Positions 18,624-27,604 of a stretch of 64,000 nucleotides of DNA are shown piece by piece. This DNA is from Aeromicrobium tamlense. GTDB lineage: Bacteria; Actinomycetota; Actinomycetes; Propionibacteriales; Nocardioidaceae. The notes below the pieces were generated by a model. That model saw nothing but the letters and a program-made list of their open reading frames with translations. It ran no database searches and was not told where the DNA came from. Positions within the stretch are counted from its first letter, which is position 1, and each line of letters starts with the position of its first letter. Location: NCBI RefSeq assembly GCF_013408555.1, contig NZ_JACBZN010000001.1, positions 2,170,001 through 2,234,000 of the forward strand, in the 5' to 3' direction. The position numbers were made by a program, and so were the translations under genes.

Positions 18624-18953
18624 GTGGGCAAGCAGCTGACCGAGATGCTCAAGGGCACGCTCGAGGGGATCGTCCTGGCGATCCTGTCGGACCGTCCGGC
18701 GTACGGCTACGAGATCACCTCGTGGCTGCGCGACCGAGGGTTCGCCGAGATCGCGGAGGGCACGGTCTACGCCCTGCTCATCCGCATCGAGAAGCGAGGG
18801 CTCGTCGACGTGTCCAAGGTGCCGTCCGAGAAGGGCCCGCCGCGCAAGGTCTACTCGCTCAACGACGAGGGCCGGCAGTACCTCGACGAGTTCTGGGAGA
18901 CGTGGAGCTTCCTGACCGAACGACTCGCCCAGCTCCACGAAGGAGAGAACTGA
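18624..18953 (+). CDS. PadR family transcriptional regulator
   Basis: A 109-residue PadR protein: MLKGTLEGIVLAILSDRP, AYGYEITSWLRDRG, GTVYALLIRIEKRGLV, and PRKVYSLNDEGRQYL are the winged-helix motifs in order. The GTG at 18624 follows an AGGAG at good spacing. It heads an operon with a DUF1048 protein, an ABC exporter and a methyltransferase, and probably represses it via the TACTCA half-sites at 18567-18610. PadR regulators of this class commonly sense drugs or phenolic compounds; the ligand here is unknown. Confidence 0.92.
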   Translation: MGKQLTEMLKGTLEGIVLAILSDRPAYGYEITSWLRDRGFAEIAEGTVYALLIRIEKRGLVDVSKVPSEKGPPRKVYSLNDEGRQYLDEFWETWSFLTERLAQLHEGEN

Positions 18954-18954
18954 C

Positions 18955-19301
18955 ATGACCAACCCCATCTCCCGCATGATCGGCGAGAAGAAGCAGTGGC
19001 GGCAGTACAAGGCGCGCGTCGCGGCACTCCCCCAGCCGCACCGCGCGGCCGCCGAGGCGGTCGAGCACTACCTGATGCGCGTCGGCGCGGTGTTCGTGAG
19101 TGACGCCCAGGGCCTGATGCAGATGTTCGACGACCTGGCCGAGCTCTTCGAGCAGTCCGCCGCCGACGGCACGCCCGTCCGCGACATCGTCGGCGACGAC
19201 CCCGTCGCGTTCGTCGAGGACTTCATCACCAACTACCCGTCCGGCCGCTGGCTCACCAAGGAGCGCGAGCGGCTGATCGAGGCGATCACGGAGGCGGGGA
19301 C

Positions 19302-19305
<4 letters not shown>
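18955..19305 (+). CDS. DUF1048 family protein
   Basis: A 116-residue soluble helical protein (ISRMIGEKKQWRQYKARVAALP...HYLMR...LFEQSAADGTPVRDIVGDDPVAFVEDF). This is the DUF1048 pattern, which also occurs beside PadR genes in Firmicutes. The gene starts one base after the padR stop codon and overlaps the ABC ATPase gene by four bases. Its role is unknown; the constant pairing with PadR and a drug-type exporter suggests an accessory role in that system. Confidence 0.85.
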
Positions 19306-20056
<751 letters not shown>

Positions 20057-20060
<4 letters not shown>

Positions 20061-20842
20061 CCACCCACTCCGTTCGATGGACCCCCCTCAGTGACACCGC
20101 GGCCCTCACCGGCCGGTCGCTGCGGCACGTGCTGCGCAGCCCCGACACGATCATCACGACCACGGTCATGCCGATCATGTTCATGCTGCTGTTCGTCTAC
20201 GTGTTCGGCGGCGCGATGGAGGTCGGCACCGACGACTACGTCGACTACCTGCTGCCCGGCATCCTGCTGATCACGGTCGCGTCCGGCATCGCCTACACGG
20301 CGTTCCGGCTGTTCATGGACCTGCAGGGCGGGATCTTCGAGCGCTTCCAGTCCATGCCGATCGCCCGGTCCGCCGTGCTGTGGGCGCACGTGCTGACCTC
20401 GCTCGTCGCGAACCTCGTCTCGCTGGCCGTCGTGGTCGGTGTGGCACTGCTGATGGGCTTCCGGTCGAGCGCCGGCGTGCTGGAGTGGCTCGCGGTGCTG
20501 GGCCTGCTGGTGCTGTTCACGCTGGCTCTCACGTGGCTCGCCGTGATCCCGGGACTGACGGCGAAGTCCGTCGACGGCGCGAGCGCGTTCGCGTACCCGC
20601 TGATCTTCCTGCCGTTCCTCAGCTCGGCGTTCGTGCCCACCGAGACGATGCCCGGACCCGTGCGCGCCTTCGCCGAGAACCAGCCGGTGACGTCGATCGT
20701 GGACGCCCTCCGCGGGCTGCTCGACGGGCAACCCGTCGCCTCGGACGTGCTGATGGCGACCGCCTGGTGCGTGGCCCTCCTGGTCGCCGCATGGGTCCTC
20801 GCGACCGCGGTCCACCGGCGGAAGGTCAGGATGGGGGCATGA
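20057..20842 (+). CDS. ABC-2 type permease
   Basis: A 261-residue membrane protein with six hydrophobic segments, in the DrrB family: LTGRSLRHVLRSPDTIITTTVMP at the N-terminus, YVDYLLPGILL, FERFQSMPIARSAVL, and the C-terminal FVPTETMPGPVRAFAENQPVT with conserved Pro and Asn-Gln-Pro. It forms the channel for the preceding ATPase. The methyltransferase gene overlaps its stop by four bases. Confidence 0.92.
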
Positions 20843-21474
20843 CCTCCTCGCCGCAGCCCCGCTGGTTCACCGACACGAAGCCCGGCCACTCCCAGTGGTT
20901 CATCGAGCGCTTCCGGGCGCTGGAAGCCGACGGCGCCGACCTGCTCGGCGAGGCGCGGTTCGCCGACATGCTGGCGGCACGCGGATCCCGCATCCTCGAC
21001 GCCGGCTGCGGCACCGGGCGGATGGCGGCGGCGCTGCACGAGGCCGGGCACACGGCCTACGGCGTCGACGTCGACCCCGAGCTGATCGCCGCCGCCGAGA
21101 CCGACCACTCCGGGCCGACGTATGGCGTCGCCGACCTCAGCGAGCTGGCGCTCTCGGACGTGGGCGGCGAGCCGGTCGACCTGGTCATGTGCGCCGGGAA
21201 CGTGATGGTCTTCCTCGCCCCGGGCACCGAGCGGCTGGTCCTCGAGCGGCTGTGCGCGGTCACCCGTCCCGGCGGTCGCGTGGTGGTCGGCTCGCGCCCC
21301 GGAGGCGACTACGCGTTCGAGGCCCTCGACGCCGACCTCGCCTCGCTGGAGGAACGCGGCATCGCCACCGTCCAGCACCGCTTCGCCACGTGGCACCTCG
21401 ACCCGTTCGAGCCCGGCGGCGACTTCGCCGTCACGGTCCTGGAGCGCGGAGAGGCGCCGATCGACGTAGCGTGA
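20839..21474 (+). CDS. Class I SAM-dependent methyltransferase
   Basis: A 211-residue protein with the SAM-binding motif ILDAGCGTGRMAAALHEAGH (about residues 52-71), the acidic motif YGVDVDPELI, and VMCAGNVMVFL at motif IV. It starts inside the permease stop codon (ATGA), so it belongs to the PadR/ABC operon. A methyltransferase in a drug exporter operon could inactivate the drug or modify a self-made compound, but the substrate cannot be read from sequence. Confidence 0.85.
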   Translation: MTSSPQPRWFTDTKPGHSQWFIERFRALEADGADLLGEARFADMLAARGSRILDAGCGTGRMAAALHEAGHTAYGVDVDPELIAAAETDHSGPTYGVADLSELALSDVGGEPVDLVMCAGNVMVFLAPGTERLVLERLCAVTRPGGRVVVGSRPGGDYAFEALDADLASLEERGIATVQHRFATWHLDPFEPGGDFAVTVLERGEAPIDVA

Positions 21475-21506
21475 AGGGGAACCCGATCCTCGAAGGAGAC
21501 TCCCCC

Positions 21507-21935
21507 ATGAAGCTGGCCGAACTCCCCCTGCGCCTCGCCACCGGAGCGTTCATCCTCAACAGCGGCCTGAGCAAGCGGAACCTGCCGCCCGAGGCGGCCG
21601 AGGGTCTCCAGGGCATGGCCGCGAACGCCGTGCCGCAGGCCAAGGAGATGGAGCCGACGGCGTTCGGCAAGGCGCTCAGCAACGGTGAGATCGCGCTCGG
21701 CGCGGCCCTGCTGGCCCCGTTCGTGCCGTCCGCGGTGGCCGGCGCCGCGCTCACCGCGTTCGGCGGCGGGCTCATCAAGATGTACCTCAGCACGCCGGGC
21801 ATGACCGCCGAGGGCTCGAGCGTCCGCCCGAGCCAGGACGGCACCGCGATCGCCAAGGACATCTGGCTCGTCGGCGCCGGCCTCAGCCTGCTGATCAGCG
21901 GTCTGACGCCGAAGAAGCCCCTGATCGGGCACTGA
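21507..21935 (+). CDS. DoxX-like small membrane protein
   Basis: A 142-residue protein with two or three hydrophobic segments. The start (MKLAELPLRLATGAFILNSG, then LSKRNLPP) resembles the first helix of DoxX-family proteins, and APFVPSAVAGAALTAFGGGL is the second helix. The ATG follows GAAGGAGA at seven bases. The final 41 bases overlap the end of the convergent marR-like gene. Family assignment is tentative. Confidence 0.65.
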   Translation: MKLAELPLRLATGAFILNSGLSKRNLPPEAAEGLQGMAANAVPQAKEMEPTAFGKALSNGEIALGAALLAPFVPSAVAGAALTAFGGGLIKMYLSTPGMTAEGSSVRPSQDGTAIAKDIWLVGAGLSLLISGLTPKKPLIGH

Positions 21936-22374
21936 GTCGACCGACCACCGCCTCCGCCGCGTCGCGCAGCGCCTCCAGCTGTGAGGGACTCAGCGCGTCG
22001 AAGAACAGGTCGCGCACCTGCGCCACGTGCGCCGGCGCGGCGGAGCGGACGGTCGCCCAGCCGTCCTCGGTGAGCGCCACGAGGGGCGCGCGTCCGTCCT
22101 CCACGCACGCGTCGCGGCGCACCAGGCCGCGCTGCTCCATGCGCCGGACCTGATGCGCGAGACGGCTCTTCTCCCAGCGGAGGCGGCAGCGCAGCTCGCG
22201 CGCTCGCAGGACGCCATCGGCCTCCTCGGAGAGGTGCGCCAGCACGGCGTAGTCGGCCGCCGAGAGGTCGGCGTTCGCCTTCAGGCCCTGCGCCAGCTCG
22301 GCCATCAGGTCGTCGTGCATCGCGAGCAGTGCGCGCCACGTGCGCTGCTCCTCGTCGTCGAGCCACTCAGCCAC
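21895..22374 (-). CDS. MarR family transcriptional regulator
   Basis: A 159-residue winged-helix protein from the GTG at 22374: LSAADYAVLAHLSEEADGVLRARELRCRL, then WEKSRLAHQVRRMEQRGLV, then GRAPLVALTEDGWA, which is the MarR wing. The GTG lies inside the end of the LLM gene (8-base overlap), so it is the last gene of the flavoenzyme operon 25659-21895. It probably represses the operon in response to a small molecule; TTGATGTGTCAA at 24993-25004 is a candidate site. The frame is open upstream, but that part has a different, Pro/Ser-rich character. Confidence 0.87.
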   Translation of the reverse strand: MAEWLDDEEQRTWRALLAMHDDLMAELAQGLKANADLSAADYAVLAHLSEEADGVLRARELRCRLRWEKSRLAHQVRRMEQRGLVRRDACVEDGRAPLVALTEDGWATVRSAAPAHVAQVRDLFFDALSPSQLEALRDAAEAVVGRLSARSGASSASDR

Positions 22375-23224
22375 GATTGACCAGCTCGCGCACGGCGGGG
22401 GCGATCTCGGCCGCGAACCGCTCGGTCGTGGCGGTGTCATCGGACGCGACGATGAACCCACTCGTGCCGTAGGACAGCGCGATGTCCGCCAGCTGCTCGG
22501 CCGGCAGGTCAGGCCCGATGTTGAGCAGTCGACGGATGTCGCGCGGGTCGCGCCCCGCGCCGACGGCGGCGTCGTCGATGCGCCGGTTCATGTCGGCCAG
22601 GTCCGACGCGCCACCCTCGAGGTACGACAGCGAGGGCAGCCAGCCGTCGGCGACCCGTCCCGTCATCCGCAGGATCCGCGGCTTGTACGCGCCGACCCAG
22701 ATGCCCACCGGGTGCGCCGGCGCCGGGCCGCGCTTCGCGCCGTGCACGTCGTAGTGCTTGCCGCGCACCGAGAGCACGGCGCCGTTCTCCGCGTCCCAGA
22801 TGCCCCGGATGATCTCGATGGCCTCCTCGAGCGCTTCGATCGACTCGCCCGGGGTGCGGCGTGGGCCACCCATCGCCACGATGCCGTCCCAGAACGCGCC
22901 GGCGCCGAGCCCGAGCTCGATGCGGCCACCGCTGAGCTGGTCGAGCGTGGCGACCGCGCGGGCCAGCACGGCCGGCGGCCGCAGCGGCAGGCTCGTGACG
23001 TTCGCCGCCAGCCGGACCCGCTCGGTTCTGGCCGCCACATAGGCCAGCAGGGTGGAGGTGTCGTGGAACTTCGCGACGTACGGGTGGTCCTGGAAGGTCA
23101 CGAGGTCGAGACCCGCGCGGTCGGCCACGACCGCCTGCTCGACGGCGTGCTGGACGGGCCGGTTCGCCGGGGTGACGAAGGTGCCGAACAGCAGGTCGTG
23201 GCCGTAGGCGGTGGTGTCGGTCAT
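22367..23224 (-). CDS. LLM class flavin-dependent oxidoreductase
   Basis: A 285-residue luciferase-like TIM barrel. Visible features: LLFGTFVTPANRP at strand 1, GLDLVTFQDHPY, the ATLDQLSGGRIELGLGAGAF motif of the family, TPGESIEALEEAIEIIRGIW, and a C-terminal SYGTSGFIVASDD strand. Members use FMN or F420; the cofactor cannot be fixed from sequence. It overlaps the LLM/BBE fusion gene upstream by four bases (ATGA) and the marR-like gene downstream by eight. Confidence 0.9.
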   Translation of the reverse strand: MTDTTAYGHDLLFGTFVTPANRPVQHAVEQAVVADRAGLDLVTFQDHPYVAKFHDTSTLLAYVAARTERVRLAANVTSLPLRPPAVLARAVATLDQLSGGRIELGLGAGAFWDGIVAMGGPRRTPGESIEALEEAIEIIRGIWDAENGAVLSVRGKHYDVHGAKRGPAPAHPVGIWVGAYKPRILRMTGRVADGWLPSLSYLEGGASDLADMNRRIDDAAVGAGRDPRDIRRLLNIGPDLPAEQLADIALSYGTSGFIVASDDTATTERFAAEIAPAVRELVNRG

Positions 23225-24999
23225 GAGGCGCTCCTGGTCTCGGGGACGTCGATGTTGAAGTTGTCGCGGAAGAGGTTGTCCGGGTCGAGCTCGGCCTTCA
23301 GCCGCCGTAGTCGCGCGAGCGTCGCCGGCGGGAACGCGTCGGCGAGCCGCGCCGGATCGTCACTGCTCTCGAAGCTCAGGTAGAGCCCGTCGGACTGGCG
23401 GCGCACGGAGTCGAACCAGTAGTCGAGCCGTTGGGCGTTCGAGCCCATCGCGGTGATCGAGTAGGTCGCGTCGCGGTGGGCGTAGGCCGTGGCGTCCGAC
23501 GGCACGTCGGCGACGGCACCGCCGACGGTGCGGACCTGGAAGAAGTGCGAGGCACCGCTGTTGATCAGGTCGGCCGAGGCGGACGCGAGTCCGGGCGTCA
23601 TCTCGCGGGCCAGGACCGAGCGCGAGACGGGTTCGCCGCGACCGTGGTGCGGCGTCTCGGGAAACATGTTCATCACCGCCGCATACGGCGCGACGACGAC
23701 CTGCTGCTGCACGAGCGGCGCGGCCTCGGCGAACGGCTGCAGCTGGCTCACGATGACGTCGGGGTCGGACGAGTCGACCATCGCCATCACCTGCGCCATG
23801 CCCTGACCGAGGATGAGGAACGGCGTGGTCTCGCGGGGCAGGTCGGCCACGACGCGACCGAACGACTCGAGGTAGGCAGCGGGATCGGGGGCACGGAACG
23901 CCAGCTGCGCCCAGCCGACGTCGGCGACCTCGTCCACCTCGAACTCGAAGGCGACGGCGATGCCGAAGTTGGCCCCGGCACCGCGGGCCGCCCAGAACAG
24001 CTCCTCGTGCTCGTCCGCCGTCGCGCGCACGAGACGGCCGTCGGCGAGCACCATCTCGACGGCGCGCAGGTGGTCGATGGTCAGGCCGTGCGCACGGCCG
24101 AGGAAGCCGATGCCGCCGGCCGTGGCGAGTCCGCCGACGCCCACTCCGCCGTAGTCGCCCGAGCTCAGGGCCCAGCCGTGCGGCTGGAGCGCCGTCGCGA
24201 CGTCGCGCCAGCGCGCGCCGGGCTCGATGCGGACGAGCCGGGTGGCCTCGTCGAGGACCGTGATCGCGTTCATCCGACCGAGGTCGATGACGAGGCCGCC
24301 GTCGTTCGTCGAGCGGCCGCTGATGCCGTGTCCGCCGCTTCGGATCCCCAGCGGCAGGTGGCGGTGGGTGCGCGCGAAGGCGATCGCGCTGGCGACCTCG
24401 TCGGCGTTCGTCGGACGCAGGACGAGGCCGGGATCGCCGCCGCGCAGATAGGTCGATCGGAGCCCGGGGAACTCCGGATCGCCGGGCTCGACGACCCGGT
24501 GCGCAAGCTCCTCCGGGACGTGGTCGTAGCCGATGCCGGGGCGCCGCAGGGCGCGTCGGCGCGGTCCCTCGATGGCCTCGCGCACCTTCGGCAGGATCTC
24601 CACGGCGAACGTGCGCATCGCCGGCTCGTCCGCCCGGAGGACGAACGTGTCGTGCTCGAGCGCGAGCGCCGCCAGCTCGGCGATGCTCTCCGTGGTGATC
24701 GGGACCGCGCTCGCGTCGTCACGTGGCCAGACCGGGCTGACGACCTCGATGCGGCCGCCCGAGAGTCGCTCGAGGGTGCCCACGGCATGGGCGAGCATCT
24801 CGGGCGTCCGCTCGCCCGCGTCGACGCGCGCCACGAGGTGCAGCGCCTCGGTGCGCGCAGCCGCCCAGGCCGCCGTAGTGAGCGCGTCGTCGTCGGTCAG
24901 GAGGGCGAAGTCGTAGCCGAGCGCGTCGACGAGGTGGGCCGTCGCTGCCGTGGCCTCGACGCCGAACCGGAGCGGCCGGCCGTTCGCATAGGTTGACAC
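23221..24999 (-). CDS. Fused truncated LLM domain and BBE-type FAD-linked oxidase
   Basis: A 592-residue protein. Residues 1-150 look like a shortened luciferase-like barrel: YDFALLTDDDALT, then AHAVGTLERLSGGRIEV, then FVLRADEPAMRTFAVEILPKVREA, which aligns with the C-terminus of the next gene product. Residues 170-592 are a PCMH/berberine-bridge oxidase: LRPTNADEVASAIAFAR, the flavinylation His224 in RSGGHGISG, GGVGVGGLATAGGIG, and a C-terminal LDPDNLFRDNFNI. The cysteine that gives a second covalent FAD link in many BBE enzymes is Tyr here (SSGDYGGVGV), so attachment is probably through His only. The start is a GTG. The substrate is unknown. Confidence 0.85.
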   Translation of the reverse strand: MSTYANGRPLRFGVEATAATAHLVDALGYDFALLTDDDALTTAAWAAARTEALHLVARVDAGERTPEMLAHAVGTLERLSGGRIEVVSPVWPRDDASAVPITTESIAELAALALEHDTFVLRADEPAMRTFAVEILPKVREAIEGPRRRALRRPGIGYDHVPEELAHRVVEPGDPEFPGLRSTYLRGGDPGLVLRPTNADEVASAIAFARTHRHLPLGIRSGGHGISGRSTNDGGLVIDLGRMNAITVLDEATRLVRIEPGARWRDVATALQPHGWALSSGDYGGVGVGGLATAGGIGFLGRAHGLTIDHLRAVEMVLADGRLVRATADEHEELFWAARGAGANFGIAVAFEFEVDEVADVGWAQLAFRAPDPAAYLESFGRVVADLPRETTPFLILGQGMAQVMAMVDSSDPDVIVSQLQPFAEAAPLVQQQVVVAPYAAVMNMFPETPHHGRGEPVSRSVLAREMTPGLASASADLINSGASHFFQVRTVGGAVADVPSDATAYAHRDATYSITAMGSNAQRLDYWFDSVRRQSDGLYLSFESSDDPARLADAFPPATLARLRRLKAELDPDNLFRDNFNIDVPETRSAS

Positions 25000-25005
25000 A
25001 TCAAC
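24992..25005 (-). promoter_or_regulatory. Palindrome over the start of the fusion gene (candidate MarR site)
   Basis: GTTGATGTGTCAAC on the minus strand (GTTGA-4-TCAAC), overlapping the GTG start codon and filling the nine-base gap after the DHFR-like gene. MarR family operators are often TTGA-N4-TCAA palindromes, and a MarR gene closes this operon. The match could be chance at this length. Confidence 0.4.
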
Positions 25006-25008
25006 ATC

Positions 25009-25659
25009 TTACGTGGCCCTGCGTGAGAAGGTCACGTGCACGACACCGCTCTCGGCGGTCTCGGTGTGCGGGTCGTGGGTCAGCTCGAGGCCGCGCAGGT
25101 CGTCCCACAGTCGGATGCCGTCGCCCAGGATCATCGGCGTGATGCCCACGTGGAGCCGGTCGACGAGCCCCGCCCTGAGGAACTCGCGCACGGTCGACGC
25201 GCCGCCGCCGATGCGCACGTCGCCCCCGTTCGCCGCTTCCGTCGCCCGGTCGAGCGCCTCCTGCGGCGTGGCGGAGAGGAAGTGGAAGACCGTGCCGTTC
25301 TCGAACTCGATGTCGGCGCGCGGCGTGTGCGTCAGGACGAACACCGGGACGCGGAACGGCGGCTCCTCACCCCACCAGCCGCGCCAGTCCGGATCGTCGG
25401 GGAAGGTGTGGAGGCCGAACATGCCGGCGCCCATGACCTCGGCCGCGATGCCCTCGAAGTAGGCGGCGGCGTACCGGTCGTCGACGCCGGTGGTGCCCTC
25501 GCCGCTGGTGTCGCCGAACACACGCTCGCGGAACGTGCGCGTCGCGGCGTAGGCGGCGACGAGGCGCATCCAGTCCTGCCCGATCGGGTCGTCCGGCGTC
25601 CCGTCGGTGGTGGTGGCGAAGCCGTCGAGGGAGATGTTCAGATCCACGCGCACGCTCAT
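25009..25659 (-). CDS. Dihydrofolate reductase-like (RibD C-terminal type) protein
   Basis: A 216-residue protein of the DHFR/RibD-C superfamily: VRVDLNISLDGFATTTDG at the N-terminus, MGAGMFGLHTFPDDPDW, FVLTHTPR, the NADPH-binding VRIGGGASTVREFLRAGLVD, and LHVGITPMILGDGIRLWDDL. Such proteins are reductases of uncertain substrate rather than true folate enzymes. It is the first gene of the minus-strand flavoenzyme operon, nine bases ahead of the LLM/BBE fusion, and could reduce a product or cofactor of its neighbours. Confidence 0.85.
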   Translation of the reverse strand: MSVRVDLNISLDGFATTTDGTPDDPIGQDWMRLVAAYAATRTFRERVFGDTSGEGTTGVDDRYAAAYFEGIAAEVMGAGMFGLHTFPDDPDWRGWWGEEPPFRVPVFVLTHTPRADIEFENGTVFHFLSATPQEALDRATEAANGGDVRIGGGASTVREFLRAGLVDRLHVGITPMILGDGIRLWDDLRGLELTHDPHTETAESGVVHVTFSRRAT

Positions 25660-25715
25660 GGGTCCTCAGTCTGGAGGCCGCGGGGCACCCCGACAAGACC
25701 GCGCCGCCCGTCCAC

Positions 25716-25721
25716 TAGCGT
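25716..25721 (+). promoter_or_regulatory. Leaderless -10 box TAGCGT
   Basis: TAGCGT ends six bases before the GTG at 25728, the spacing expected when transcription begins at the start codon. No ribosome binding site precedes that codon. Confidence 0.5.
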
Positions 25722-25727
25722 GAGCCC

Positions 25728-26225
25728 GTGACCACGACGACCCGCCGCTTCGGCCACCGTCTCCTGCGTGACATCGGCGCGCCGGTCGAAGGCACGATCG
25801 TCGGCGCCGCGGCCGTCACCATCGCCGGCGCGCACGCGAGCTCGGCCGCCCGTGTGACGGTCGCGTGGGCGGTGGTGATCGTCGTGTATTGGCTCACCCA
25901 CGTGTACCTGCATGCGCTGCGCGACCAGCTCAGCCGCCAGGCCGCTCCGCTGCACCGGCGTCTGGCCGACAACGCCGGCCTGCAGGTCGGCGTGCTCGTC
26001 GGGGGCGTGCCGGTCATCCTGGCCTACCTCGCCGCCGTCGCAGTCGGGCTGAGCCTGAGCGAGGCCGTCTACGTCTCGATCGGGTGGACGATCGTCCAGC
26101 TCGGCGGCACGGTCTTCATCGCGTCACGCGCGGCGCGCCTGTCGACGCGCCGCGCGTTCCACGAGTCCCTCATGGCCAGCCTGCTGGGCTTCCTGCTGCT
26201 GGGCGCGAAGGTCTTCCTGCACTGA
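25728..26225 (+). CDS. Hypothetical four-helix membrane protein
   Basis: A 165-residue protein with about four hydrophobic segments (GTIVGAAAVTIAGAHA; VTVAWAVVIVVYWLTHVYL; LQVGVLVGGVPVILAYLAAV; LMASLLGFLLLGAKVFLH). I do not recognise a family. Polar HVYLHALRDQLSRQAAPLHRR follows helix 2. It starts with GTG behind a TAGCGT -10 box and is divergent from the DHFR-like gene. Confidence 0.65.
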   Translation: MTTTTRRFGHRLLRDIGAPVEGTIVGAAAVTIAGAHASSAARVTVAWAVVIVVYWLTHVYLHALRDQLSRQAAPLHRRLADNAGLQVGVLVGGVPVILAYLAAVAVGLSLSEAVYVSIGWTIVQLGGTVFIASRAARLSTRRAFHESLMASLLGFLLLGAKVFLH

Positions 26226-26231
26226 CCTCGC

Positions 26232-26639
26232 TCAGCAGCTGAAGCCGGAGGCGGCCCGGTCGCGCGCCGCCTGCAGCTGGGCGAAGTCGTCGACGAGGGA
26301 GGCGCGCGCCTCCTCGGGAGTGGAGCTGCCGTCCACGTTCTCGACCGCGTCCTCGAAGCGGTCCCACGCGTCGTCCACCTCGTCCCAGGACGCCTCGTCG
26401 GCCTCCTCGATCCGATCCTCGGCCTTCTCGATCGCCTTGCGGACCTCGAAGCGGGCGTCGCGCCACTCGTCGACCGTGGACTGGGCGTTCAGGGTCGACC
26501 CGACGTCGGCCAGCGTGGTGCGCAGCTCGTCGATCGCCTCGCAGGCGGCGGCCTCCTTCTCCTCCTGCGACTGGCCACAGGCGCTCAGGCCGAGGGTCAG
26601 CGCACTGGCGGTCAGGACGGTGGCGAGGGTCTTCTTCAT
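26232..26639 (-). CDS. Small lipoprotein with helical domain
   Basis: A 135-residue protein from the ATG at 26639, preceded by AGGAGC. The signal peptide MKKTLATVLTASALTLGLSAC has an LSAC lipobox. The mature part is acidic and predicted all-helical, probably a coiled coil (ACEAIDELRTTLADVGSTL, then EKAEDRIEEADEASWDEVD), and ends SGFSC. No family recognised. It lies 20 bases after the DUF1254/1214 gene on the same strand and may be co-transcribed. Confidence 0.7.
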   Translation of the reverse strand: MKKTLATVLTASALTLGLSACGQSQEEKEAAACEAIDELRTTLADVGSTLNAQSTVDEWRDARFEVRKAIEKAEDRIEEADEASWDEVDDAWDRFEDAVENVDGSSTPEEARASLVDDFAQLQAARDRAASGFSC

Positions 26640-26659
26640 GGTGCTCCTGCTCGGGGATG

Positions 26660-27601
26660 TCATGGGAGGGGGACGAGTGCGGGGACCTGCCACGTGCCGT
26701 CGAGGATCTCGCGGCGCGGGCGGTAGAGGCGGACGAGGAAGTTCCAGCCCTCGGGTGTGGGGATCACGTTGGGCACCTCGGGCCCGAAGTCGCCGAAGCG
26801 CACGGTGACCGAGCCGTCCTCGTTCCGGGCTGCGGTGATGTCGTTGAGGTTGTAGGCGTCGCGGTCGTTCTTCGCGAAGAAGCCCTTCGCGTCGTAGACC
26901 GAGACCGACCAGAAGCCGTCGACGGGCACGTCGCGCATCGTCAGCTCGAAGCGTCCGTCGCCCTCGGGCTGGACGCCCACGTAGGCGGCCTCGGAGCTGG
27001 GCAGTCCGCCCCAGCCCGCGGCCGTGCCGATGAGGTGGCGGACGGGATCGACGTCCTCGGGACGGCCGAACATCCGGTCGAAGCCGGTGAGGCCGCGGGC
27101 GAGGTCGAGCAGCGCGTCGCGCGTGGCGTCGAAGCTCGACGAGTCGTAGTCGGCCATCGCGAACGGCTCGGACGAACCGGCCTCGATCGTCACCTGGTCC
27201 TGGAGGCGGTTGACCTCGGCGACGTCGGCGGGATCCTGCGAGTCCACCAGGATCCGCAGCGCCACGGCGGCATACCGCGAGCCGACCTGGGCCTGCGTGA
27301 GGCGGTGGGTGCCGGAGTCGTGCAGCACGAGCGGGACGAAGTGGCCCTCGTTGACGACCATCGCCGACAGGTACCGCTCGCCGCAGTCGGGCAGCGTCAG
27401 GATCGCGTCCTGCGCGAGGTCGACGACGGCGAAGCTGTACAGGGTGTCGCGATTGAGCCGTACGACGAGCTGGTGGTCGACGGGCGAGGGCTCGCGTACG
27501 TGCGAGAACGCGTTGACGCCGCCGGCGTCGGCCTGCAGGTCGCGAAGCATGCGGGAGTTCTCGGCGTCGACGAAGTTGTCGACGTTGACGCGTACGGGCA
27601 C
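26660..27601 (-). CDS. DUF1254/DUF1214 domain protein
   Basis: A 313-residue protein. The N-terminal part (VNAFSHVREPSPVDHQLVVRLNRDTLYSFAVVDL region) is the DUF1254 type, with its conserved N-R-D-T-L-Y. The C-terminal part (FELTMRDVPVDGFWSVSVYDAKGFF, then PTPEGWNFLVRLYRPR) is DUF1214. The biochemical role of this widespread pair is unknown. No signal peptide is visible. It sits three bases upstream of the GlsB-type gene's stop, so the three minus-strand genes probably form one unit. Confidence 0.85.
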   Translation of the reverse strand: MPVRVNVDNFVDAENSRMLRDLQADAGGVNAFSHVREPSPVDHQLVVRLNRDTLYSFAVVDLAQDAILTLPDCGERYLSAMVVNEGHFVPLVLHDSGTHRLTQAQVGSRYAAVALRILVDSQDPADVAEVNRLQDQVTIEAGSSEPFAMADYDSSSFDATRDALLDLARGLTGFDRMFGRPEDVDPVRHLIGTAAGWGGLPSSEAAYVGVQPEGDGRFELTMRDVPVDGFWSVSVYDAKGFFAKNDRDAYNLNDITAARNEDGSVTVRFGDFGPEVPNVIPTPEGWNFLVRLYRPRREILDGTWQVPALVPLP

Positions 27602-27604
27602 GGA

